From Helicobacter cinaedi CCUG 18818 = ATCC BAA-847 (GTDB taxonomy: Bacteria > Campylobacterota > Campylobacteria > Campylobacterales > Helicobacteraceae), in assembly GCF_000155475.1 (NCBI RefSeq), contig NZ_DS990392.1, forward strand, positions 641,797 to 705,796: DNA of 64,000 nt, in the 5' to 3' direction. The stretch's first letter is position 1. Every line of letters begins with the position of its first letter. Shown in pieces: positions 7,764 to 16,116 of the stretch. Below the pieces are notes generated by a model. The model was not told the DNA's origin and ran no database searches. It was given only the letters and a program-made list of their open reading frames with translations. The position numbers were made by a program, and so were the translations under genes.

Positions 7764-8851
7764 TTAGATAAAATTAATATGCTTGACTTTTGCTTCTAAA
7801 ATGTCTTCCAAAAATTCATTAATCGCATTAGGACGACAATTCTTAGGACAAGTCCCAACATCAAGCTTTGTTTCTAAAAAAGTTTTAATTTTGGCTCTTT
7901 TCTCACCATTCCATATTTCATAAAAATTCTGCTTATAAATATTGCCATAGACAAATTCCTGCTTATCCCAATAAGGCAGACAAGTCGCCATATCTCCAGC
8001 GGAATTTAATGTGGTAATAAAACTGCACCCACGACAATGCTTGTATTGACGCTCTTGATGGGTATTTTCAAAAGCATTCTCTCTAAAAATAACCTTAAAA
8101 TTATCCGTCTCATATACCTTTGCCCTTGCAACAAGAGAAGCAATCTCTTCAGAATCTAAGTCTTGCTTGGAGCGATATTTTTGTTGCTCATTTTGAAATA
8201 CAAAAGGCTTAATAGAGATAAAATCCACACCGCATTCCCTAAGTGTCTGCACCCCTTCAAGCAAGGAATCTTTATTTTCTTCAAGCAACACAAACTGCGA
8301 ACCTAAATCAAGCTCTAGATTCTCTTCTTTGCGTAATTTTGCTGCATAGGCGATATTTTGAATAACTTTACTCATAAGGTTGCCCCCCCCCCCGCATTTG
8401 GTTTGTGAATCTTGGCATAAATTTCAGCATTCCCACCATTAAAGCTAAAACGCAAAAACTTTAAATATGGCAACACACCACGGGCTTTCTTTTCGCTTAG
8501 CATTTCACCATTACTAAACATACCTGCATCTATACCAAGCTCATTTGTTCTTTGCACAAACTCCCCAATATGCGGGTGCAAGAGTGGCTCTCCCTCTCCT
8601 GCGTATAATATACTTTTAATACCTAGTCCAAGTGCCTCATCAAGAAAGCTTAAAAATCTCTCTTTATCCAACTTGCGATTTGGATAGTTAATATAATCAT
8701 ATGCACAAAACACACACCTATGATTACATAAGCCAACAGGAGATACTTCCATATATATGGGGTAACAATCCCCATTTTTTGCATACTCCGCAACGCGTTC
8801 AAAATGATAATGCAACTTGTGTGAATCTAAAACAAACTTCTTATTCATCAT
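7764..8851 (-). pseudogene. Phase-variable radical SAM/SPASM gene split by G11 tract (OFF)
   Basis: Two overlapping frames, 8372-8851 (159 residues) and 7764-8375 (203 residues), together make one radical-SAM protein of about 362 residues, matching the intact paralogue at 8860-9951. The first part has DSHKLHYHFERV, the cluster motif CNHRCVFC and GEGEPLLHP; the second has the SPASM cysteines (HCRGCSF, ATCLPY, TCPKNC) and ends HINFI. They part at the tract 8383-8393; 9 or 12 bases would join them. In the OFF state the first frame ends TTATGA, and its TGA overlaps an internal ATG that opens the second frame, so a separate C-terminal piece could be made by reinitiation, though it lacks the SAM-cluster cysteines. 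Confidence 0.88.
8383..8393 (-). repeat. Poly-G11 tract (sense) inside radical SAM gene
   Basis: C11 on the plus strand, G11 in the mRNA. It lies after IHKPNA, where the intact paralogue reads IHRTKEADFEKVLEN. Eleven bases shift the frame; 9 or 12 restore it. Confidence 0.92.
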
Positions 8852-8859
8852 TCTGCCTT

Positions 8860-9951
8860 TTAGATAAAATTAATATGAGAATTTGGGTGAGAAAGCTCCC
8901 ACAAATAACGATTGACGGAATCCATACGGCAATTCACCCTACATTGTGATATATTCAGCTTTTCTCGTATAAATTTTGCATTTTCAGCCCGTCTATCGCC
9001 CTGCCAAATAGATTCAAAACTTCCACTATTGATATTTCCATAAGCAAACTTTTCCTGTCCTAAATAACAACTACACCCATACACATCGCCATTTGAAGAA
9101 ATATATCCCCAAAAATATGGTGTAGAGTAGCATTTCTCATAAGTTTGTTTTGTTTGGAGTTTTTTCATTGTTTGTGCCCTAAACACCACTTGAAATTGCC
9201 CATCATTAAGCGTATCAAGCTGCTGCTCCAAAGCAAGATAAGCGGTATAATCAAGCCTTTCATATTCTCTTGTCTTGCTAAATAAATGCTGTGAATAGGG
9301 CTTAATCACAAGATAATCAACGCCTATTGCCTTAAGGCGAGAAGCAAGTATAAAAGTGGTATGATAGTTTTGTGGTAAGAGTAGCATTTGTGCTCCAATT
9401 GTGCAAGAAGAGCCTTGCTCCTGCCTCAAACGCACAGCCAAGCTCAGATTCTCAAGCACTTTTTCAAAATCCGCCTCTTTAGTGCGATGAATTCTGGCAT
9501 AGCTTTCTTTGTCCCCAGCATTAAGGCTGACTTTTATCCAACTTGCATATTTAAGTATAGTAGGTAAATTCTTTTCATTTGCCATTACAAAATTTGTAGT
9601 GATGCCTACATCAACGCCAGAATCTTTACTTAATGCCACCATTTGCGGTAAATCTTTATGCAAAAATGGCTCTCCCTCCCCAGCAAACATTACACTTTTA
9701 ACACCAAGTCTCCCCATATCTGCTATTGCCCTAGCATACACATCTACATCAATCTTAATACTCTTATAGCCCATATAATCAACCCCGCAAAAAGTGCAGC
9801 GATGATTACAGCCCCCATAGGGTGAGACCTCCACATAAATGGGATAGATAAGCTTTTCTTTTTCCCAATCTCCATACGCCTCTTGCCACTGGCTTACACG
9901 CTTAGGATGAAAAAGCAATTTATGAGAATCTATACGAAATTTATCGCTCAT
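8860..9951 (-). CDS. Radical SAM/SPASM protein without a phase tract
   Basis: 363 residues. N-terminal signature DSHKLLFHPKRVSQW, [4Fe-4S] motif CNHRCTFC at about residues 52-59, GEGEPFLHK, a SPASM-type set (EKCYSTPY, YGCSCY, QCRVNC) and the HINFI tail. It is the only one of the three HINFI paralogues with no homopolymer, so it should be made constitutively. Its start overlaps the stop of the upstream radical-SAM gene (ATGA at 9948-9951), and the downstream paralogue begins 8 bases after its end, so these form one operon. The reaction is unknown; such proteins often reductively rearrange or link small molecules or modify peptides. Confidence 0.87.
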   Translation of the reverse strand: MSDKFRIDSHKLLFHPKRVSQWQEAYGDWEKEKLIYPIYVEVSPYGGCNHRCTFCGVDYMGYKSIKIDVDVYARAIADMGRLGVKSVMFAGEGEPFLHKDLPQMVALSKDSGVDVGITTNFVMANEKNLPTILKYASWIKVSLNAGDKESYARIHRTKEADFEKVLENLSLAVRLRQEQGSSCTIGAQMLLLPQNYHTTFILASRLKAIGVDYLVIKPYSQHLFSKTREYERLDYTAYLALEQQLDTLNDGQFQVVFRAQTMKKLQTKQTYEKCYSTPYFWGYISSNGDVYGCSCYLGQEKFAYGNINSGSFESIWQGDRRAENAKFIREKLNISQCRVNCRMDSVNRYLWELSHPNSHINFI

Positions 9952-10917
9952 TTTTCTATCCCCAAGCCATAATCACCATTTGCAAGGGCATTAGATTCTA
10001 AAGGTGTTAAATCCCTTATATGCTTAATATCAACTGAAGTATGACCAAACTCTTGAAAACGATTTGTTTTTACCTTTATATCGCAAGGATTGCAGTGTCC
10101 ATATACAAAGCAAGGGCGGTATATGTCTTGAATCTGAAACTTTGGATCCAAAATGCTGCCAATAGGTGTGCGAGATTCATATAAATCTGAATGACATCTA
10201 TACACTCCACCATTTGGGGCGATAAGCAACTCACTTGTTTTGCACTCGCAAAAACGATTGACATTTTGAGAAATTGCCTCTGGATATTTGTATGTCCCGT
10301 GCCACTCCTTACCATCAAATCCAAGGTATTCTTTCAACCGAAAATCAATACCTTCTTTTAAACAAATATCTTGAACTTCCTTGATATGTGCAAGATTCTG
10401 CGGTGTAGCAACAGAGTAGATTCCTACATAAAACCCAGCGTCACGCATTTTATGATGCTTTTGTATCAAATCTTCTATCTTATTTTGCCCGGGGTGATAA
10501 CTCACACGAATGGCGGCATATTTTGCATCACGGGTAAATTTTGAAGCTGGAATCTTGTCTATAAATTCATCGACATTAAACATAAAATTTGTAAGTAAAT
10601 CAAGCTTAAACTTATTTGGAATCCCATTTACAAGCGTATAAAAACCTTTATAGGTGGTAGGCTCTCCACCTTGCAAGGTTAGTGGCATATCCTCACGCCA
10701 CACTCCATTTTTATCATAAAGCTCTAATCGTGCAATAAAATCCAGCCACTTCTCCGGCTCAATATGATTGCGGATAACACTTTTTCTACTAGAATTCGCT
10801 TCGTTGAGATTAATACAATATGGGCAAGAAAGATTACAATGAAGCGTGAGAAACAAAGCTACATAATTGTATGTGGGGGGGGGGGGTAATAATACTTTTA
10901 TTCTCAAGTTGTATCAT
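9948..10917 (-). CDS. Phase-variable radical SAM protein, start out of frame here
   Basis: The catalytic frame contains CNLSCPYC, LQGGEPTTYKG and later cysteines (RFCECK, YRCHS, GHCNPCD) of a SPASM-like end, in about 320 residues. It belongs to a different subfamily from the HINFI group. The likely start is ATG 10917, because AAAGGTG stands 6-7 bases before it. From that ATG the tract at 10875-10886 would have to be 11 (or 14) long to enter the catalytic frame, giving 322 residues that begin MIQLENKSIITPPPTYN. With the 12 bases read here only a TTG at 10907, without a ribosome site, opens the frame. I therefore read the gene as OFF. It is the first gene after tRNA-Ala. Confidence 0.8.
10875..10886 (-). 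repeat. Poly-C12 tract near 5' end of radical SAM gene
   Basis: C12 in the coding strand, about ten codons after ATG 10917. C11 joins the ATG to the radical-SAM domain; C12 leads to a stop within about 12 codons. Confidence 0.9.
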
Positions 10918-10950
10918 AACAAACACCTTTTAAACTAAAAAATAACCTAA

Positions 10951-11026
10951 TGGTGGAGTGTAGGGGGGTCGAACCCCTGACCTCAACGCTGCCAGCGTTG
11001 CACTCTCCCAACTGAGCTAACACCCC
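10951..11026 (-). tRNA. tRNA-Ala (GGC)
   Basis: 76 bases on the minus strand, beginning GGGGTGT and ending with an encoded CCA. The acceptor stem pairs GGGGTGT with ACACTCC with one wobble, the T arm carries GGTTCGACC, and the anticodon stem CAACG/CGTTG encloses loop CTGGCAG with anticodon GGC (alanine). The phase-variable cluster begins only 33 bases beyond its 3' end with no hairpin terminator between them, so read-through from the tRNA promoter is possible. Confidence 0.95.
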
Positions 11027-11110
11027 AAAAAAATAAAGAAACTTTCAAAAAAAACATCGCAAAAAAGGACAAATTTACCAAACAAGCAAAATCTCGCAAC
11101 CAAAAAGAGA

Positions 11111-11839
11111 CTAACATTGTGCCAAATTGTTGCTTAAATCCATCTTATTTAGCTCGTGGTAGTGTTTAAGATACACTTCCTGCATACTCACTTCAAGCTT
11201 TTTATACCAATTTTCATCATCAAAGTCTGGTGTAAAAGCCTCCATAAGCACCACTCTAGCCTTATTTGTTTCAATAGACAAAGGCGAAGTATTATACAAC
11301 TTACGCGTGTTAATAAGCACCACAGGCTGGATTCTAAGCTTCAACTTAGAAGCTAGAATCCTAGCCCCGGGCTTAAAAGGCAAAAACTTCTCTCCCCCCT
11401 TACTTCTCGTGCCTTCTGGAAAAATAGCAATAGGGCGATTTTGTGCTAGTGCCTTCTTAGCTTCTTTTAGCAAAAATACAATCCCATTCTTATCTTCCCT
11501 ATCAATCAAAATCATATCAGGAGCTTTGAGTGCGTGTCCATAAAGTGGAATCTCGCCAAGCTGTTTTTTAGCTACCCAGCACAAATTAGCCGGATGGAAG
11601 CCTTCAAAGTAAATGATATCCGTAACACTTTGATGATTCATCGCCAAAAGCTGTGCATCCTTATCATAGTCCCCCACACGCTCAACCGATAAACCATTTA
11701 AGCTAAAAAACCAACGACACTGCCGTCTAGCCCACCTACCATTTTCCTTAAAACGCGTCAAATAAATCTGTGCGATAATAATAGGCAGATACAACGCAAT
11801 GGAGAGTGTCGCAAAAATCGCTCTAGTTTTTGCCCACAT
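11111..11839 (-). CDS. plsC: 1-acyl-sn-glycerol-3-phosphate acyltransferase
   Basis: 242 residues. The acyltransferase motif NHQSVTD (HxxxxD) near residue 70 and the glycerol-phosphate-binding FPEGTRSKGG near residue 140 identify the family. It acylates lysophosphatidic acid to phosphatidic acid at the inner membrane; a hydrophobic N-terminal helix (residues 6-27) anchors it. The start has AAGGAAAGA before it and overlaps the 3' end of the SH3-domain gene by 17 bases. It is the last gene of the ctpA-purC-purS-purQ-SH3-plsC run. Confidence 0.9.
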   Translation of the reverse strand: MWAKTRAIFATLSIALYLPIIIAQIYLTRFKENGRWARRQCRWFFSLNGLSVERVGDYDKDAQLLAMNHQSVTDIIYFEGFHPANLCWVAKKQLGEIPLYGHALKAPDMILIDREDKNGIVFLLKEAKKALAQNRPIAIFPEGTRSKGGEKFLPFKPGARILASKLKLRIQPVVLINTRKLYNTSPLSIETNKARVVLMEAFTPDFDDENWYKKLEVSMQEVYLKHYHELNKMDLSNNLAQC

Positions 11840-12917
11840 ATTCTTTCCTTATCCAGCCAACTTTAGAATCTATAATAATCTTATAATACTCCTCATACTC
11901 GCCTATAATATCCACTTTTGTGGGTGTTTTGACCACTTCCATAATCGTAGAATTATGCGATGGGATAATGCTAATATTCGCCCCAGTTTGCACCACACCT
12001 GAAGTCGCACTAAAAAAGATATTGTATGCCAACAATAAAAGAAGCGCAACAAGCACAACGAGACTTATCTTACGGATTTTTTTAAACACAACCCACACTA
12101 AAACCACAAAAACAATAAGCCCACCAAGCAATAGATTCTTAAACATCAAAAAAGTATTGCGTGGTTTAATATCCCCGCCCTCATCAATGCTGTTACGCGT
12201 GAGATTAATAGGCAGAGTGATATTCACAAACTGCTTTTTACTCAAACTAAAATAATCAAACGACAAAGAACGCAAAGCCTTATCTAGCACAACATAATAG
12301 ATTCCATAAGTTACACCATCAACCACCTTGCTATCTTCCAAGCCCTGCTTGGCATACTGCCCTATTTTCATACTTTGAAATGTGCCGCCTCTGCTTTCAA
12401 TTTGAAAAATAACTACATTATTTTGCTCATCATATTCTTTCACACGATAATCCACAACTTCCATTGAATCTGCAATGACATTTGCATAGTTTGGATTATT
12501 ATTTAGCTCCACAGCCTGAAACTTCGCTCCATTAGCGACCACCTCTTCTTCATAGCTCCCATCAGCTGAAGCTACTTTCACACGCAAAGGGGGCAAGATG
12601 ACATTTTTACCTTTAATCTTATACACATAAGTATTTTGCAAGATTCCATTGCTACCCTCTTGCCAACTCGCGGATTTATTTTTTAGCTCCACATTATTTT
12701 TTTGACTAAAATTTAGAAACTCAACACCCACAAGTTTAGCTTGAGAAAGCAGGGTTAGGCTATACTTCACAGCAATATCCTGCCCCACATACAAGCTTGT
12801 ATCATTACTTGGAAATTCCACATTGAGATAAGCAATTTTTGAAGGCGTATCAGCATAGGCAAAATTTAGTCCAAAAATAAACAACAACACCCATAAAAGA
12901 TTTTGAAGCCTACCCAT
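11823..12917 (-). CDS. BatD-like membrane protein with C-terminal SH3 domain
   Basis: 364 residues. It has a signal peptide (residues 1-22), a periplasmic beta-rich part resembling BatD/oxygen-tolerance proteins (SLYVGQDIAVKYSL), two transmembrane helices around residues 250-305 (LLLGGLIVFVVLVWVV, ISLVVLVALLLLLAYNIFF), and a C-terminal bacterial SH3-like module (ANISIIPSHNS through VGWIRKEYV). The order fits a sensor or scaffold in the inner membrane. No catalytic motif is seen. AAGGAG precedes the ATG. It lies between purQ and plsC; no functional tie to either is evident. Confidence 0.65.
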   Translation of the reverse strand: MGRLQNLLWVLLFIFGLNFAYADTPSKIAYLNVEFPSNDTSLYVGQDIAVKYSLTLLSQAKLVGVEFLNFSQKNNVELKNKSASWQEGSNGILQNTYVYKIKGKNVILPPLRVKVASADGSYEEEVVANGAKFQAVELNNNPNYANVIADSMEVVDYRVKEYDEQNNVVIFQIESRGGTFQSMKIGQYAKQGLEDSKVVDGVTYGIYYVVLDKALRSLSFDYFSLSKKQFVNITLPINLTRNSIDEGGDIKPRNTFLMFKNLLLGGLIVFVVLVWVVFKKIRKISLVVLVALLLLLAYNIFFSATSGVVQTGANISIIPSHNSTIMEVVKTPTKVDIIGEYEEYYKIIIDSKVGWIRKEYVGKN

Positions 12918-12942
12918 TCTCTAACTCCTTAAACTTCTTTGC

Positions 12943-13602
12943 TTAAACTTTTTGCAAAAGGTTATCAAGCATCGCCACCCCATCACAGCCACCAAGCACC
13001 ATTTCAATCGCTCTCTCCGGGTGGGGCATAAGCCCAAAGACATTTTTAGCTTCGTCACACACCCCAGCAATTCCGCCAACCGAACCATTAGGATTATCCA
13101 CATACTCAAGCAGAATCTGCTCATTTGCCCTCAATGCCTCTAAACCACTCTCATCAATAAAATAATTGCCATCGGCGTGTGCAATAGGCAGGGCTATCTC
13201 TTGATTTTTAGCATAAGAACGCAGAAAAATATTATTTTTATTCACCACACGCAATGTTTGTATTTTTGAAATAAAGTGCAGATTCTCATTGCGTTTTAAG
13301 GCTCCGGGTAGCAATCCTGCTTCGCACAGAATCTGAAAGCCATTGCAGATTCCAAGCACCCTGCCACCTTGCAAAGCATACTCCCTAATCGCTTTCATAA
13401 TCGGCGAAAATTGTGCAATCGCCCCACAACGCAAATAATCCCCATAGCTAAAGCCACCGGGCACAACCACAAGCTGTGTATCTGCTGGAATCTCACTCTG
13501 TTTGTGCCAAAGAATACATACTTCCGCCCCAAGCTTTTCAAAGGCATACTGCGTATCAAACTCGCAATTTGTCCCCGGGAATCTAACCACAGCTACTTTC
13601 AT
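12943..13602 (-). CDS. purQ: Phosphoribosylformylglycinamidine synthase subunit PurQ
   Basis: 219 residues, a class I glutamine amidotransferase. The nucleophile cysteine is in GICNGFQIL (about residue 85), and the His-Glu pair is in LMPHPERAIE near the C-terminus. VPGGFSYGDYLRCGAIA is characteristic of PurQ. With PurS and PurL it makes formylglycinamidine ribonucleotide in purine synthesis; PurQ supplies ammonia. Its start overlaps purS by four bases (ATGA), implying coupled translation. Confidence 0.95.
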   Translation of the reverse strand: MKVAVVRFPGTNCEFDTQYAFEKLGAEVCILWHKQSEIPADTQLVVVPGGFSYGDYLRCGAIAQFSPIMKAIREYALQGGRVLGICNGFQILCEAGLLPGALKRNENLHFISKIQTLRVVNKNNIFLRSYAKNQEIALPIAHADGNYFIDESGLEALRANEQILLEYVDNPNGSVGGIAGVCDEAKNVFGLMPHPERAIEMVLGGCDGVAMLDNLLQKV

Positions 13603-13841
13603 TGAACAATCTCAATATTATAATCTTCAATCACAATATTGGTAAGCAACTCTTCACACATATTTTTTGCAATTTCATAGGCTTTATCCGCATTATCTTC
13701 CTGCAAATCTAGCAAAATCTCTTTTGAAAGCTTAACACCCTTTAAAGATTCAAATCCGTGTGCATTCAAAGCGTGAAAAATAGCCTTTGCCTGTGGGTCA
13801 AGCACCCCATTTTTAAGTGAAACAAGAACTCTAACCTGCAT
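13599..13841 (-). CDS. purS: Phosphoribosylformylglycinamidine synthase subunit PurS
   Basis: 80 residues with the PurS pattern VRVLVSLKNGVLDPQAKAI at the start and the GVKLSKEILLDL segment. It forms the bridge between PurQ and PurL in the multi-subunit FGAM synthase. It is placed between purC and purQ, 18 bases after purC ends. Confidence 0.93.
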   Translation of the reverse strand: MQVRVLVSLKNGVLDPQAKAIFHALNAHGFESLKGVKLSKEILLDLQEDNADKAYEIAKNMCEELLTNIVIEDYNIEIVQ

Positions 13842-13859
13842 ACACTCCCTTTCTTACTC

Positions 13860-14573
13860 TTAAGATTCTAAAATGCGTTTTAGCACTTCTTCATACGCCA
13901 CCTTGACACTGCCTAGATTCTGTCTAAATCTATCTTTATCTAGCTTTTGATTTGTCTGCTTATCCCAAAAACGACAGCTATCTGGGCTAATCTCATCAGC
14001 CAAAATAATTTTAGAATCTTTATCCCACCCAAATTCAAGCTTAAAATCAACAAGCTTTAAGCCCCTTTTATCAAAAAAATCTCTCAAAATCTCATTTATC
14101 TTTCTTGCTTCAGCCTTAAGCACTTCTAGCTCACCTTGCTCTTTGACTAAACCTAGAATCTTACAATGCTCATCATTGATAATAGGATCGCCTAATGCGT
14201 CATCTTTATAATAAAACTCCACCAAAGCAAAAGGCAACACACTCCCTTCACTTATGCCTAAACGCTTTGTGAGTGAGCCTGTGGCAATATTTCGCACAAC
14301 CACTTCAATGGGAATAATACTCACTTTTTTACAAAGCATATCAATGTCATTTAAGCGTTTGATATAGTGGCTCTCCACGCCATTTTTTGATAAAAGCTCA
14401 AAAAGCAAAGAGCTAATTTGACAATTTAAAGCACCTTTGCCAGATTCAACACCTTTTTTCTCGGCATTAAAAGCTGTTAAATCATCTTTAAATTCCGCAA
14501 TCACCACATTTTCATCACTCGTGGCAAAAAGTTTCTTACCCTTTCCTTCATACAACATTGCTTCTTTTTGCAT
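13860..14573 (-). CDS. purC: SAICAR synthetase
   Basis: 237 residues, standard length. The N-terminal [25 protein letters not shown] and the ATP-site [11 protein letters not shown] and [12 protein letters not shown] motifs identify PurC, which joins aspartate to carboxyaminoimidazole ribotide in purine synthesis. Operon neighbours purS and purQ agree. Confidence 0.95.
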   Translation of the reverse strand: MQKEAMLYEGKGKKLFATSDENVVIAEFKDDLTAFNAEKKGVESGKGALNCQISSLLFELLSKNGVESHYIKRLNDIDMLCKKVSIIPIEVVVRNIATGSLTKRLGISEGSVLPFALVEFYYKDDALGDPIINDEHCKILGLVKEQGELEVLKAEARKINEILRDFFDKRGLKLVDFKLEFGWDKDSKIILADEISPDSCRFWDKQTNQKLDKDRFRQNLGSVKVAYEEVLKRILES

Positions 14574-14598
14574 AGTTCTCCTTTGTTTGACTTGATTT

Positions 14599-15951
14599 TT
14601 ATTTTGCTTTATTCGTGCCGAAAGTGCCTATAACACCCCACGCCTTTAATACATCAATGGCAGTTTTAAGCTGAATATCTTGGTATATCATACTCTGTGT
14701 AACAAGCTTTTTATCATCTTTTGGAGCTTCAGCTTTGTTTGTTTGCTGATTTGTCTTATCCGCATTTGCCTTATCTAGCTCCCCTTGCAAGTGTCGCTTC
14801 AAATCAGATTCTTTAATACTAAAGCTATTTTCATTCTCTGGCGCCACACCCGGATATACGACAATATCTGGGGTAACGCCCACCGCCTGAATCGTCCTGC
14901 CACTAGGGAGATAGTATTTGGCAGTTGTGAGCTTTAACCCCTCATTTTGATCCAGCTGCATTACCGTTTGCACACTACCTTTTCCAAATGTCTGCTCCCC
15001 TATTAGCACCGCTCTTTTATGATCTTGCAACGCCCCTGCGACAATCTCACTTGCACTTGCACTTCCGCCATTTATCAGCACAACCACAGGCACATCTCCA
15101 TACGATGCACCTTTTGCCTTATATTCAATATTTTCTTGCTTTGTGCGTCCTTTTTGTGAGACAATCACACCACTTTTAATAAACAATCGGCTTAAATCCA
15201 CCGCTTGATCAAGCACACCACCGGGATTATTACGCAAATCAAGCACAATTCCATCAACTTTCCCCAATTGCTTTAATCCGCTTGTTACATTACGCGTTAC
15301 ATTTTTATCAAATGACGCCACACGCACATACGCAAAGTTACTCTCCTCAATTTTACGCACTTTGACAGAATCTATTTTGATAATATCACGCACGATATTA
15401 AACACCAAAGGCTTAGATTCTCCCTTACGAACAATTGTAAGCTCTACCTTTGACTTAGGCGCACCACGCATAAGATTCACCGCATCATCAATACTCATAT
15501 CAATGGTGCTTTGATCATTTACTTTGATAATCACATCGCCGCTTTTTAGCCCAGCCTTATCGCCGGGTGTATCATCAACAGGTGCAATAACGGTCAATGC
15601 ACCATCTTTTAACCCAACGGTGATACCAATCCCGCCAAACTCGCCATCGGTATTTGCACGCAAATCATCAAATTTCTTTTTGTTTAAATAGTTTGAATGT
15701 GCGTCCAAATTGCTTAAAAGCCCATCAATAGCCTTATCTACAATCTCATCAAAACTCAACTCATCAACATAATATTCCTCCACAATCCCCATAATACGGC
15801 GGAGTTTTTTAAAAGATTCTACCTTATTGACTTCTTGCACTTTTGGCTTTGACTTTTGAGCCTCATCGGCTGATAGCCCAACAAATAAAGCCGAACTTAT
15901 TAGCAATGATGCAATGATACCCGCCAAAACAACACGCGATTTACTCATCAT
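14599..15951 (-). CDS. ctpA: Carboxyl-terminal processing protease (S41)
   Basis: 450 residues. An N-terminal signal/anchor (residues 7-27), a PDZ domain ([19 protein letters not shown] to about residue 180), and the S41 catalytic core with Ser in [14 protein letters not shown] and Lys in [11 protein letters not shown]. It acts in the periplasm on protein C-termini and in cell-wall enzyme turnover. Its C-terminus carries a Lys/Asp-rich linker (residues 385-415). It lies 26 bases upstream of purC on the same strand. Confidence 0.92.
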   Translation of the reverse strand: MMSKSRVVLAGIIASLLISSALFVGLSADEAQKSKPKVQEVNKVESFKKLRRIMGIVEEYYVDELSFDEIVDKAIDGLLSNLDAHSNYLNKKKFDDLRANTDGEFGGIGITVGLKDGALTVIAPVDDTPGDKAGLKSGDVIIKVNDQSTIDMSIDDAVNLMRGAPKSKVELTIVRKGESKPLVFNIVRDIIKIDSVKVRKIEESNFAYVRVASFDKNVTRNVTSGLKQLGKVDGIVLDLRNNPGGVLDQAVDLSRLFIKSGVIVSQKGRTKQENIEYKAKGASYGDVPVVVLINGGSASASEIVAGALQDHKRAVLIGEQTFGKGSVQTVMQLDQNEGLKLTTAKYYLPSGRTIQAVGVTPDIVVYPGVAPENENSFSIKESDLKRHLQGELDKANADKTNQQTNKAEAPKDDKKLVTQSMIYQDIQLKTAIDVLKAWGVIGTFGTNKAK

Positions 15952-16116
15952 AATTATGCCTTTAGTGATTGATTGTTTTTGGATTTTACAAAAGCTGTAT
16001 TCTACCCAAAAAAATATATATATTCCTAACAGATTCTACTTTAAGCAAGATCCTCTCCAAAATGCTATCGTTGATTAAGATGTTAAAGACTGGCTTAAAC
16101 AGAATCTAAGCTAAGC

